Of a stretch of 64,000 bases of DNA, positions 25,700 through 34,260 are shown in pieces. The notes under the pieces are model-generated. The model was not told where the DNA came from. It saw only the letters and a program-made list of their open reading frames with translations, and did no database searches. Position numbers and translations under genes: made by a program. Origin of the DNA: an uncultured Eubacterium sp. GTDB lineage: Bacteria > Bacillota > Clostridia > Lachnospirales > Lachnospiraceae. The DNA is taken from NCBI GenBank assembly GCA_934320655.1, contig CAKRFN010000009.1, positions 48,644-112,643 of the forward strand. Direction: 5' to 3'. Each line of letters starts with the position of its first letter. The stretch's first letter is position 1.

Positions 25700-26650
25700 A
25701 TGATTCATATTACTTCTCTTGACGAAGGTCTGGAGACTTTTAAGGCATTAGGATCAGAGATCCGGCTTCAGATATTGAATATTCTGCTGGACAATGACCA
25801 GATGAGCATGAATCAACTGGCAAGTGAGCTCAATATCAGCAACGGTGCACTGACCGGCCACATCAAAAAATTAGAGGAATGCGGGCTGATCAGCACCTCC
25901 AACGAGTCTGCCGGTCATGGCAACCAGAAAATGTGCTCGATTATTCAGGATCGTATTATTGTAGATATTGAAAAACCGATCGACTACACGAATGTATTTA
26001 ACACACAGATCCGTGTCGGACAATTTTCCGCTTACGATGTATGCCCGACCTGCGGTGTCGCCACGAGCGAATCTGTGATCGGAGAGCTGGATGATGTGCG
26101 CTACTTTGACCATCCGGATCGTTTCAATGCAGATCTCATGTGGTTTTCCAAAGGATTTGTGGAATATGCGATTCCAAACCTGATTCCGGTACAACAAAAG
26201 ATTTCCCAGATATCGATCTCCATGGAGATCGGCTCCGAGGCACCCGGCAGCGCCAACAACTGGCCTTCAGACATCAGCTTTTACATCAACGATACCCGCC
26301 TCGGTTTCTGGACGTCCCCCGGAGATTTCGGAGATGTACGCGGTATTTTCACCCCGGAATGGTGGCCGGTCAACTGCAACCAGTACGGTCTGCTCAAGCT
26401 GCTCGTGATCAACAAAAAAGGAACCTATATTGACGGTCTGAAAATTTCGGATGTTACGATCAATATGCTCCATCTGGACTACACAAGCAGCATCCGTTTC
26501 CGTCTGGCAGTTGAGGATGATGCCGTTCATGTCGGCGGTCTGACACTCTATGGCAAGAACTTCGGCAACTACGCACAGGACATCCAGATCAGCATCAACT
26601 ACATGCCGTTAGAGCCGAATGTACCGGTCGCACCGGCAGCAGATAAATAA
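25700..26650 (+). CDS. ArsR-type winged-helix regulator with a large C-terminal sensor domain
   Basis: 316 residues. Residues 10-75 are a winged helix (ALGSEIRLQILNILL, then MSMNQLASELNISNGALTGHIKKLEECGLIS). Residues 100-310 are rich in beta-strands and aromatics (FYINDTRLGFWTSPGDFGD, FTPEWWPVNC) and resemble a carbohydrate-binding sandwich; CPTC at its start may bind a metal. Ordinary ArsR proteins have about 100 residues, so this is a fusion of DNA-binding and sugar-sensing parts. GGAG precedes the ATG. Placed divergently from the importer and beside GH43 genes, it is the likely regulator of arabinan use; whether activator or repressor is open. Confidence 0.8.
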   Translation: MIHITSLDEGLETFKALGSEIRLQILNILLDNDQMSMNQLASELNISNGALTGHIKKLEECGLISTSNESAGHGNQKMCSIIQDRIIVDIEKPIDYTNVFNTQIRVGQFSAYDVCPTCGVATSESVIGELDDVRYFDHPDRFNADLMWFSKGFVEYAIPNLIPVQQKISQISISMEIGSEAPGSANNWPSDISFYINDTRLGFWTSPGDFGDVRGIFTPEWWPVNCNQYGLLKLLVINKKGTYIDGLKISDVTINMLHLDYTSSIRFRLAVEDDAVHVGGLTLYGKNFGNYAQDIQISINYMPLEPNVPVAPAADK

Positions 26651-26660
26651 ATTCATAACA

Positions 26661-26688
26661 AAAACGCTTCCGCAGCCGGAAGCGTTTT
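26661..26688. terminator. bidirectional terminator between regulator and DUF6171 gene
   Basis: AAAACGCTTCCG and CGGAAGCGTTTT form a perfect 12-bp stem with A- and T-runs on either side, so it can close both convergent genes. Confidence 0.85.
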
Positions 26689-26706
26689 TCTTTTGCTTTT
26701 AACAAT

Positions 26707-26970
26707 TTACCATTTCTTTTTGGGACAATGCGAAACCTTTGCAACCGCACGCAGCTCTACATAGCAGCCGCAGGCATTGCATGTTCCGGCAAGCAGCTTG
26801 TCACACTGCCTGCACACAGACAGCCTGCGCTCGTATTCCGCATCATCCACGCGGTCTGCCTGTTTGATCGCGGCACGGTATTTTTCTATCATTTCCAGTT
26901 CTGACTGCTTCGACGCATCCGAATCGATCATCTCCCGCAGCAGACATCTCGTACATATACGCTGCTCCAT
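26707..26970 (-). CDS. DUF6171-like zinc-ribbon protein (87 aa)
   Basis: Four CxxC-like pairs can be read (CTRC, CRQC, CNAC and a C-terminal SHCPKKKW). The ATG at 26970 with GGAGG six bases ahead is preferred; a GTG at 27066 overlapping the upstream stop lacks a ribosome site and would add 32 unrelated residues. Function unknown. It follows the GH43 genes and may be part of their transcript. Confidence 0.65.
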   Translation of the reverse strand: MEQRICTRCLLREMIDSDASKQSELEMIEKYRAAIKQADRVDDAEYERRLSVCRQCDKLLAGTCNACGCYVELRAVAKVSHCPKKKW

Positions 26971-27065
26971 CTGCGCCTCCATGTTTTCCAATCGCTTTTC
27001 AGGCTTTCCAGATCCCCAGCGTTCCACAGCAGTTCTGCTGCCCTGCTGTATCACCGGGATTTCCA

Positions 27066-28016
27066 CTACGAATCATACGAAAATACAGGTCTGCCGTCCT
27101 TCCAGCCAAGCTTCATCAGCATCGCGTGACGATTCGGATTGTACAGCGGATTTCCGACGATCTCCTTTTCCGTGCGCGCATGGTACACCATGATATCTGC
27201 ACCGTTTTCATCCGTCGTGAACGAATTGTGTCCGGGACCGTATACCACATGCTCCTCGCTCGATGTCAGCACCGGATAGCGCTCCTTTTTCCATGACAGC
27301 GGATCGAGCAGATCGCTGTCTGCATCCGCAGTCAGCATACCCATACAGTAATGGATGCCCGTATCACTCGCCGAATAAGTTACGAAAACCTTGCCATTGC
27401 GCTGAATGACCGCAGGACCTTCATTGACCCAGAAACCATAGCGTTCCCAGTCATAATCCGGCGTCGTGAGCATCACCTGAACAGTATCCAGAGTATAGCC
27501 GTTTTTCATGCGTGCAATGTATAAATTCGAGATCTGCTTGCCGACTCCGACCTTTTCCGCCCAGATATAATACCAACTGCCATTCACTTCAAACACGGTT
27601 GCATCGAGCGAAAATGCCTCAAACGAAAATTCATCGTCTGCCGCCCGTGTCATTTTTCCCTTTTCGATCCACGGATCACGCATCGGATCATCGCCCTGAC
27701 ACTCAAGCACATACGGGCGGATCTCCCAGATGTCATCCTTGTCGCCTCCGGCATAGTAGATATACCATTTTCCGAACAGGTAATGGATCTCCGGTGCCCA
27801 GATGTGGAGACTCTGCGGACCACTCTCATGCTTATGCCATACTTCCAGCTCCGGTGCGCTGCCGAGTCCCTCCAGCGTGCCGCTGCTGCGCAGCACGATA
27901 CGGTCATATTCCGGCACGGATGCGGTAAAATAATAGGTTCCGTCGGTGTGTCGGTATACATACGGATCTGCACGCTGCAGAATCCACGGTTCATTGTACT
28001 TTAATTTATTGTCCAT
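27066..28016 (-). CDS. GH43 exo-acting alpha-L-arabinofuranosidase, cytoplasmic
   Basis: A five-bladed beta-propeller glycosidase of 316 residues without signal peptide. The catalytic base Asp17 is in LQRADPYVYRH, the middle aspartate in FEAFSLDATVF and the acid Glu in FWVNEGPAV. The opening resembles the GH43 group of exo-1,5-alpha-L-arabinofuranosidases. The ATG at 28016 with GGGGAG ahead overlaps the end of the secreted GH43 gene by 11 bases, so the two are coupled: one cuts arabinan outside, the other trims imported pieces. Confidence 0.85.
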   Translation of the reverse strand: MDNKLKYNEPWILQRADPYVYRHTDGTYYFTASVPEYDRIVLRSSGTLEGLGSAPELEVWHKHESGPQSLHIWAPEIHYLFGKWYIYYAGGDKDDIWEIRPYVLECQGDDPMRDPWIEKGKMTRAADDEFSFEAFSLDATVFEVNGSWYYIWAEKVGVGKQISNLYIARMKNGYTLDTVQVMLTTPDYDWERYGFWVNEGPAVIQRNGKVFVTYSASDTGIHYCMGMLTADADSDLLDPLSWKKERYPVLTSSEEHVVYGPGHNSFTTDENGADIMVYHARTEKEIVGNPLYNPNRHAMLMKLGWKDGRPVFSYDS

Positions 28017-29622
28017 AGCTGACTCCCCATACACTCATATTTGCTCCGACAGCCGAGAAGGTCATCACGTCTGTTCCTGCCTCATCCTTCATCTTGCAGA
28101 ACACGCCCTGATAGCTCTCACCGTCGATCGTGATGTCCATATAATAAGTGCCGTCCTGTGCACTCCATGTGCCCTCAGACTCTCTGCCGACAACACTGCC
28201 ATCTTCATTCAGGTATAAAATCTTTGGATTGGCAATGTCACTGCTGATATCTGTACCCTGATTGATCACAAAGTATCTGCCGACTGTCTCAGATGCATCA
28301 TAGCCCTCTGCACTCACAGTCTCACCCTGCGTCTGGTAGGGCAGCTCACACGGCCATCCGTCCTTATTTACAAGCATCTGGTGTACACGCGGTGAATGTC
28401 CTTCGCCGCCGTCGTTAAATCTTGTGTGGTAAACCAGATACATTTTTCCGTCATCATCGACCAGTGCCGAATTGTGTCCGGTCGCCATGTATGCCTTATC
28501 GAGTGAAGGCAGCTTGTAGTTTCCGGTCAGCTTCAGTCCGAACAACTGATGATCGTCATCGATCGTCGGATATGCACCATTCATGTCCACATACGTTCCA
28601 TCCGGTGTCTCGGAACGGAATACACGCACCTGATAACCGCCTGCGCTCGTCAACACACCGTAGGAGACAAACAGATAATAGTAGCCGCTCGCCTCATCGT
28701 ATAAAATATACGGTCCCTCGATCGATTTGTGTCCGCCGCCGAGCAGCCGTTTTCCGTAATAGGCATCGACATTGTTATCGGGATCTGCCTGCGGATGGAT
28801 GACCAGTCCGGTCTGCGGATCGAGCTCAAGCAGGTAAATACCACCGCTCCATGAGCCGTAAACCATCCACATTCTGCCGTCCGCATCATAAAAGACGCTC
28901 GGATCGATCGCGTTCGGATAATCGTCCACGTTGTAACCGTTGTTGCGCACATAGTGTTTCAGCGCATACTCCTCATCGACATAGTCGAGTACATCGGTTG
29001 CTTTGATCGTATCTTTATCGTAACCGGAATAGATCAACGCACCCTGCCACTCATACGGTCCATCGATCGTTTTCGATGTACCGTAGCACAGATTTGACGC
29101 ATTCCATGTGGATGTCGTGCAGTAATACATGTAATACAAGCCCTGTGCCTCATTGTAAATGACATCCGGCGCCCATACATGAGTTCCGTCGTCGTCTGTC
29201 GGGATCAGGCTTTTCTTGCTTCCGCTATAGGCAAATGCCTGATCTGCCACATCATATATCTGTCCGTAGACCGGATTGCTCTTTGTATAGCCGTCCGCAA
29301 CCGACTCCCAGTTCAGAAGATCGGTGCTCTTTGCCGCAGACATATGTGAGCCGAAAATATAATACTCGTCCCCGTCTTTCACGACGGACGGATCGTGCAC
29401 GGACACACCGGAGGATACATCTCCGGTCGCAATGCCGTCATAGCTCATTTTAAACACATATTGCTTTTCTTCCTTTGCCGTATCAGCCGCCTCCTGCTCT
29501 GCTGCATCGGTATCCGCATCTGCTGCCGGTGCCTGCGCATCGCCGCATGCCACCAGCCCGAACGCCATTGTCATGACAAGCGCACCGGATAACAGCCGTT
29601 TTCCACAATCATAGAACTTCAT
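28006..29622 (-). CDS. GH43 endo-arabinanase, secreted lipoprotein
   Basis: 538 residues. Signal peptide with lipobox LVAC, then an acidic linker and the GH43 propeller beginning VHDPSVVKDGDEYYIFGSH (base Asp). PNAIDPSVFYD supplies the pKa-modulating Asp, KSIEGPYILYD the acid Glu, and HSPRVHQM the His that coordinates calcium in AbnB-like enzymes. A C-terminal beta-barrel domain follows (residues 420-538), as in the two-domain endo-1,5-alpha-L-arabinanases of Bacillus. The start at 29622 has GGGGGA ahead. It acts on arabinan at the cell surface. Confidence 0.88.
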   Translation of the reverse strand: MKFYDCGKRLLSGALVMTMAFGLVACGDAQAPAADADTDAAEQEAADTAKEEKQYVFKMSYDGIATGDVSSGVSVHDPSVVKDGDEYYIFGSHMSAAKSTDLLNWESVADGYTKSNPVYGQIYDVADQAFAYSGSKKSLIPTDDDGTHVWAPDVIYNEAQGLYYMYYCTTSTWNASNLCYGTSKTIDGPYEWQGALIYSGYDKDTIKATDVLDYVDEEYALKHYVRNNGYNVDDYPNAIDPSVFYDADGRMWMVYGSWSGGIYLLELDPQTGLVIHPQADPDNNVDAYYGKRLLGGGHKSIEGPYILYDEASGYYYLFVSYGVLTSAGGYQVRVFRSETPDGTYVDMNGAYPTIDDDHQLFGLKLTGNYKLPSLDKAYMATGHNSALVDDDGKMYLVYHTRFNDGGEGHSPRVHQMLVNKDGWPCELPYQTQGETVSAEGYDASETVGRYFVINQGTDISSDIANPKILYLNEDGSVVGRESEGTWSAQDGTYYMDITIDGESYQGVFCKMKDEAGTDVMTFSAVGANMSVWGVSYGQ

Positions 29623-29671
29623 AAAATTTTCCCCCATCATTTCAATCTGTTTTTGGTTTTTTAACAGTTAC

Positions 29672-29700
29672 AATATAACAGATTCCTCCGCGTAATACAA
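29672..29700 (-). promoter_or_regulatory. promoter of the two-gene GH43 operon
   Basis: TTGTAT (29695-29700) and TATATT (29672-29677) with a 17-base spacer. Confidence 0.6.
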
Positions 29701-29755
29701 TCATTATTTTACTTTTTTGTAAAATATTTTATGTTTTGCCAAAGTTATAGATCTG

Positions 29756-29794
29756 AAAAAACAACCTGCGCGCAGGATTCTCCACCTGCGGCAG
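29756..29794 (-). terminator. terminator after the GH43-CBM gene
   Basis: CTGCCGCAGG pairs with CCTGCGCGCAG with one bulge, followed on the minus strand by TTGTTTTTT. Confidence 0.7.
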
Positions 29795-29812
29795 ATTGCT
29801 TTTACGACATGC

Positions 29813-31384
29813 TTAGTTACCGCTGACATAAAACGTCGCATTCTGTGCCTGCGTCCCATCGCTCAGCACAAGTGCGCCCTGATCAAGTGTCAGATAAAGT
29901 CCCGGCAGGCGCACACTCTCAAACGATACGCCCTCCGCATCTGCCAGTCCCGTCACGCTGCGGAACGTCTGCGCCTGTGCGAATGCATCCGAGCCGCTGA
30001 TGTCCTGCGACAGTTCGATCCCGCCATCCTTTTTCACCGTCACATACAGTCCCGGTTTATTTTCGGACTGGATCGATACATATGCATCATTGGTGCGGTC
30101 TGCTTTTCCGGGTACAAGCACCCACTGACCGTCTGTCTCGAATTTTCCGATTCCACTGCCGAGTGCCACATGGCGCAGCGGATAATCCGCATCCGCGGTC
30201 GAATTGACAAACGCCTCATGCTCGAGTCTCGTTCCGTCTGCCAGCGTCAGCTCCACGCTCTCGCCGCCGAGTCCTGCTGCTGTCTCATCGAACAGGTCGA
30301 TGCTGCCATCATCGTTAAAATGCAGCTTTGTAATGCAGGCGCTGCGCCGGTAGCCGTTTCCTCCGGGCAGTGAGCCGTTGTGGTAAACGAAATAGGTCTC
30401 ACCCTTGAAATCAAACACTGCCATGTGGTTTGTATTTGAGGTCGCCGTCGGATACATGATGACATTTCCCTTTTTCCATTGCCCGCTCGTCAGATCATCC
30501 GTCGTCGCATACGCCATGCACTCACGCCAGCCGTATGCATAGAACAGGTAATAGTCACCGTAAGGTGTTCCCTGCTCATCCGCCCTGCGGTACAGCCACG
30601 GCGCTTCGGTATAGTTGTCCAGTCCCATTTTCTGCCACATGATATCTGCGTCCTCAAACGATGATCCGCTCGTGATCTCACCGTCCTGATTCACATCCTT
30701 GACCGAGATCATATCCTCGTTCAGCTCGCACATGAAAAACATGCCGTTGCCCCATGCCAGATAACGGTGCTCCTCGCCGGAAGCATCTGTATCGATCCAT
30801 ACGGTCGGATCGATATCGTTAAACGTCGACAACTGTGGCTTTGTCACCGAACCGCGCACCAGAGGCTCCCCGATATCCACAAACGTTCCGGTCGGCTGAT
30901 CCGCCACTGCAACACCGATCGACTGCTTGCCACTCTTGTCCCATGTACAGTAGTACAGGTAATAGTGATCATTGTATTTTGCGACCTGTGCCGCCCATGC
31001 GGACTGGTCATCCTTCGCCCATGACACGGTATCCATCGTCATCACTGTGCCCTCCGGTGTCCAGTTCACCAGATCCGTTGAGGAGTAGCACACATATTCC
31101 GGAATCGCATACACGGATTTTTCCACCTGTTCATCCGTGGATGCATCCACTCCGGTATAGAGATACACGGTATCCCCGTCCACCAGCACCGAAGGATCTC
31201 CGCCGTAGCTGATGCCCGCTCCCATGTCATCCCCGACCATCGGGTTTGTCCCCGCTGCCTTGTCCAATGCGAGCTCTGTCACTGCCTGCTTTGCCGGCTG
31301 CGCATACACAGCACCGCCTGCAAGTGCGAGTGCCAATGCTGCCACTACAGCCGCATCCGTCATAATCTGCTTGTTGTTACCCAT
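29813..31384 (-). CDS. secreted GH43 arabinofuranosidase/arabinanase with AbfB-type binding domain
   Basis: 523 residues. A signal peptide without lipobox (MGNNKQIMTDAAVVAALALA, cleavage near VYAQP), a GH43 propeller starting SYGGDPSVLVDGDTVYLY, STFNDIDPTVWID and YTEAPWLYRR for the other catalytic acids, and a C-terminal beta-trefoil domain (about 415-523) with repeats such as NKPGLYVTVKKDG and RLPGLYLTLDQG typical of AbfB/CBM42, which binds arabinofuranose side chains. The ATG at 31384 has GAGAGGG ahead. It would be free in the medium or loosely held. Its own promoter carries an operator-like repeat. Confidence 0.88.
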   Translation of the reverse strand: MGNNKQIMTDAAVVAALALALAGGAVYAQPAKQAVTELALDKAAGTNPMVGDDMGAGISYGGDPSVLVDGDTVYLYTGVDASTDEQVEKSVYAIPEYVCYSSTDLVNWTPEGTVMTMDTVSWAKDDQSAWAAQVAKYNDHYYLYYCTWDKSGKQSIGVAVADQPTGTFVDIGEPLVRGSVTKPQLSTFNDIDPTVWIDTDASGEEHRYLAWGNGMFFMCELNEDMISVKDVNQDGEITSGSSFEDADIMWQKMGLDNYTEAPWLYRRADEQGTPYGDYYLFYAYGWRECMAYATTDDLTSGQWKKGNVIMYPTATSNTNHMAVFDFKGETYFVYHNGSLPGGNGYRRSACITKLHFNDDGSIDLFDETAAGLGGESVELTLADGTRLEHEAFVNSTADADYPLRHVALGSGIGKFETDGQWVLVPGKADRTNDAYVSIQSENKPGLYVTVKKDGGIELSQDISGSDAFAQAQTFRSVTGLADAEGVSFESVRLPGLYLTLDQGALVLSDGTQAQNATFYVSGN

Positions 31385-31438
31385 CTTTTTACCCTCTCTC
31401 TTAGCATTTTGTTCTGCCAAACGGCATATATGTGTTTT

Positions 31439-31473
31439 ATCGTACAACTTGTATGTACATCCATGCAAGTTGT
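31439..31473 (-). promoter_or_regulatory. promoter with embedded inverted-repeat operator
   Basis: TTGCAT (31463-31468) and TACGAT (31439-31444) with an 18-base spacer on the minus strand. ACAACTTG (31444-31451) and CAAGTTGT (31466-31473) are perfect inverted arms; the segment AACTTGTATGTACAT resembles the AraR box of Bacillus. Binding here would block RNA polymerase. Confidence 0.55.
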
Positions 31474-31647
31474 TTCTTTTCGTCAAAGCCTCGAATATTA
31501 GGAGTTTTGACCAGTAGAGCACACGCTTTTCTGCCCGATTTTTGGCGTTATTTTTTTAACCTTTTTGTTGTTTTGGGAAATTGCTTATGCTAATATATCA
31601 TTGATATTTTGATATGATATTTTTATTATTTTGGAGGATATTTACAG

Positions 31648-32355
31648 ATGAAACAAATAAATTTCAAAGAACGTATTTGGAAACACCGTTATCTTCTGTT
31701 GCAGGTTTACTGGCTGATCTATCTGCCGTGGTTTGCGTATCTGGAAAAAACGGTAACCAGCCATTTTCACGTGATTCATATGGATCTGGATGATAAAATT
31801 CCATTTATATCCGCGTTTGCAATTCCCTATTTCCTATGGTTCGGATATGTGGCAGTCGCCTTTTTATATACCTATCTGCACGACAAGCAGGAATATTTAC
31901 GTGCATGCGGTTACCTGTTTACCGGAATGACGATTTTCCTGATCGTATCGACCGTCTACCCGAACGGACATTACATGCGCTACGGTGTGACACTCGGCAG
32001 CGGCGCGTTTGACCAGCTTGTCCGCTGGCTGTGGGAGACCGATACTGCAACAAACCTGTTTCCGAGCATCCATGTATTCAACTCGATTGGTGCCCACATC
32101 GCACTGACGCGATGCGAAAACCTGCGCGACAATAAGTTCGTAAAATACGGTTCCTTTACATTGATGTGCAGCATCATTCTGGCAACGGTATTTATCAAGC
32201 AGCATTCCGTATTTGATGTGATGACCGCGCTGCTTATGGCACTGGTGCTCTACCCCGTCGCTTACGGCAAAGCACCGGAAAACGCGATCGAGCGGTTCCG
32301 TGCTGCCAGAGAAGCACGACGTTTACGCAAGAAATACAAGGACGTTTCGTGGTAG
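31648..32355 (+). CDS. PAP2-family membrane phosphatase
   Basis: 235 residues with about six membrane helices. PAP2 motif 2 is seen as PSIHVFNS and motif 3 as KQHSVFDV; motif 1 is weak, as in inositolphosphotransferase-like members. It probably dephosphorylates a lipid phosphate at the outer membrane face. GGAGG precedes the ATG and a strong terminator follows, so it is a one-gene unit. Confidence 0.8.
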   Translation: MKQINFKERIWKHRYLLLQVYWLIYLPWFAYLEKTVTSHFHVIHMDLDDKIPFISAFAIPYFLWFGYVAVAFLYTYLHDKQEYLRACGYLFTGMTIFLIVSTVYPNGHYMRYGVTLGSGAFDQLVRWLWETDTATNLFPSIHVFNSIGAHIALTRCENLRDNKFVKYGSFTLMCSIILATVFIKQHSVFDVMTALLMALVLYPVAYGKAPENAIERFRAAREARRLRKKYKDVSW

Positions 32356-32373
32356 AAATTGATTATAACTATA

Positions 32374-32412
32374 AAAGAGGACATCTGACGAATCGCGTCA
32401 GATGTCCTCTTT
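32374..32412. terminator. terminator after the PAP2 gene
   Basis: AAAGAGGACATCTGACG and CGTCAGATGTCCTCTTT form a perfect 17-bp stem with a five-base loop, usable from both sides. Confidence 0.88.
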
Positions 32413-32448
32413 GTCACCATGCATCCAGTATAGATTCTGCAAATAGCC

Positions 32449-33288
32449 TTACTGTTTTTGCCGCTCTGCCTGTTCATACTCGGTTTCCGAATATCCCAGA
32501 CTCAATATCACTTCTTTGTCAAAATCCTTTTCTATCATTCGAAGAATCGCACTCAGTCGTTCTTCTTCCCGCCCCATCGCCTTCAAACTCTGTGCAACAC
32601 TACACATACTGGCACCTTCTTTCTTAAAATGAGAGTTATTAAGAAGTTTCTCATACTCTGAATCACCGGTCATAACATGTAAAAACTTCAACACGGCATC
32701 CGTATGGGTAAAAAAGCGTTTATCATCCGATACATATGTGGGATTTTTTCTTTTGCTTGAAAAAAATCTGGCTACTATACCAAAATCACTGCAAAACTGC
32801 TCAATCTGTTCGTCCGGCAGCCATGCAATATCTATGACATTTGCCCTGCAATTATTCACAAACGGTTGTAGTTCATCCGGAATACTCATGATGTCCTTCA
32901 ACTCTATCGGTTTGTCCCATCTTTTTGAAGTACCAAAATATAATACGATTGTTACAACCGGCGAAATGTACTCATTGCCATATTGCGATCGATAATTTGC
33001 TCCTTCATATCCGAAAATACGAACTGGCATCTGCCCGTCTACCACAGTCTGATTTTCCAATCCATATATCGCCAGATTGATGTTGCCATCCCTCCAGTAT
33101 TTTACAACGTCACGCTCCTGTTCATGCAGTTTTCCGTCATCCGCTTTATACTGCGATAAATGCTTCGCTTCTTCCAGTGAATCTGCTTTTACGCGCCAAT
33201 GACCATGAAATAATAACACATTTACAATGTCCGCAAATACATCACTATAATCTTCCAGTAATTTTTCTGAAATATCACTCTGTCCCAT
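32449..33288 (-). CDS. Rpn/PD-(D/E)XK nuclease-family transposase-like protein
   Basis: 279 residues. The N-terminal half has the pattern of Rpn-type recombination-promoting nucleases common in Lachnospiraceae (DVVKYWRDGNINLAIYGLEN, MPVRIFGYEGANYRSQ), and the C-terminal tail is the usual helical region with GREEERL. No terminal repeats are seen beside it. It is probably a dispersed selfish or recombination gene of no housekeeping role. Confidence 0.7.
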   Translation of the reverse strand: MGQSDISEKLLEDYSDVFADIVNVLLFHGHWRVKADSLEEAKHLSQYKADDGKLHEQERDVVKYWRDGNINLAIYGLENQTVVDGQMPVRIFGYEGANYRSQYGNEYISPVVTIVLYFGTSKRWDKPIELKDIMSIPDELQPFVNNCRANVIDIAWLPDEQIEQFCSDFGIVARFFSSKRKNPTYVSDDKRFFTHTDAVLKFLHVMTGDSEYEKLLNNSHFKKEGASMCSVAQSLKAMGREEERLSAILRMIEKDFDKEVILSLGYSETEYEQAERQKQ

Positions 33289-33465
33289 TCGTTACCTTCC
33301 TTTCCAATATTCCGGAACATGGTCGTACATACAGAAAAAAGAAAGTAACCTCGTATATTCAGGGAAATAGGTTCATTTATTATTATATGTGTGAGTCTCA
33401 CTTATTTCAACCACTTATTTTCTCACCATAAACAAAAATTTTTAATCATCACTATGTTTTCGAAA

Positions 33466-33948
33466 TTACGCCGTAATCTTCGCATACTCTGCCTGCGCCG
33501 CCTTTAACAGATCCGCCGGAGCCAGTTCGATCTGTGAACCAATCCTGCCGCCGCTGACGATGATCGTATCAAGTGCCGCCGCTGACTCATCCACACGTGT
33601 CACATACTGTTTTTTCATGCCAACCGCCGTACAGCCGCCGCGGATGTATCCGGTGATCTGGTTGATCTCCTTGACATGGATCATCGCCACTGATTTTTCT
33701 CCGACCGAGCGCGCGGCCGCCTTCAGGTCCAGTTCCGCCTCGATCGGTATAACGAACACAAAGTAGTTTTTGCTCGCGCCGACAGTCACCAATGTCTTAT
33801 ATACCTTTTCATGTGGCAGTCCCAGCATATCTGCAATCTGAATGCCGTCCTCAAATTCCTTGCACTCATAAGTCAGATGTGTAAACGGGATCTTCATGCG
33901 CTCTAAGATGCGCATTGCATTTGTCTTTACTTCTTTTTGTTTTGCCAT
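33466..33948 (-). CDS. ybaK: YbaK/EbsC-family aminoacyl-tRNA deacylase (Cys-tRNA(Pro) type)
   Basis: 160 residues of the trans-editing fold. It removes mischarged cysteine from tRNA-Pro. Landmarks are FEDGIQIADMLGLPHEKVYKTLV, VGEKSVAMI and TGYIRGGCTAVGMKKQ. The ATG at 33948, with AGGTG six bases ahead, is preferred to a GTG three codons upstream. It is separated from sfp by the second structured repeat. Confidence 0.9.
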   Translation of the reverse strand: MAKQKEVKTNAMRILERMKIPFTHLTYECKEFEDGIQIADMLGLPHEKVYKTLVTVGASKNYFVFVIPIEAELDLKAAARSVGEKSVAMIHVKEINQITGYIRGGCTAVGMKKQYVTRVDESAAALDTIIVSGGRIGSQIELAPADLLKAAQAEYAKITA

Positions 33949-33979
33949 GTTTGTCACCTTTCATCTATCATTTACTCAA

Positions 33980-34251
33980 GCGTTTGTGACGCTATTTTTA
34001 AGTATATTGTCTTGAGGCATGTGAGCACCATATTCCGTATTTGCAGCTCCCGCAAGTATGTCTGTTTTGCTTTCATTGCACGAACCATTCCGATGAGCCT
34101 TAGTAAGACCTAACTCGTGTTCAGCAAAGGCTTCCACGAGTTATAAGTCTCATCTCCATCGTGCAAAGGCAGCACAATCGGAGCAGGCTGATCGGGATAC
34201 TGCTGTAACCGCCGCCTAGCAACACATTTTAAAATAGTTTCACAACCACCT
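33980..34251 (+). repeat. structured intergenic element, copy B
   Basis: The whole gap between ybaK and the sfp stop is this element; nothing in it codes. From 34012 it matches copy A: TGAGGCATGTGAGCAC, ATTCCGTATTTGCAGCTCCC, TTGCACGA, ATTCCGATGAGCCTT, AGCAAAGGCTTC, CTCATCTCCATCGTGCAA, CAATCGGAGCAG and the end CACAACCACCT at 34241-34251. The inner stem is AACTCGTG (34112-34119) with CACGAGTT (34135-34142), where copy A has AAATTGTG with CACAATTT. Copy B lacks the extra 230 bases of copy A and its left end is less clear. Confidence 0.8.
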
Positions 34252-34260
34252 GCAAATATA

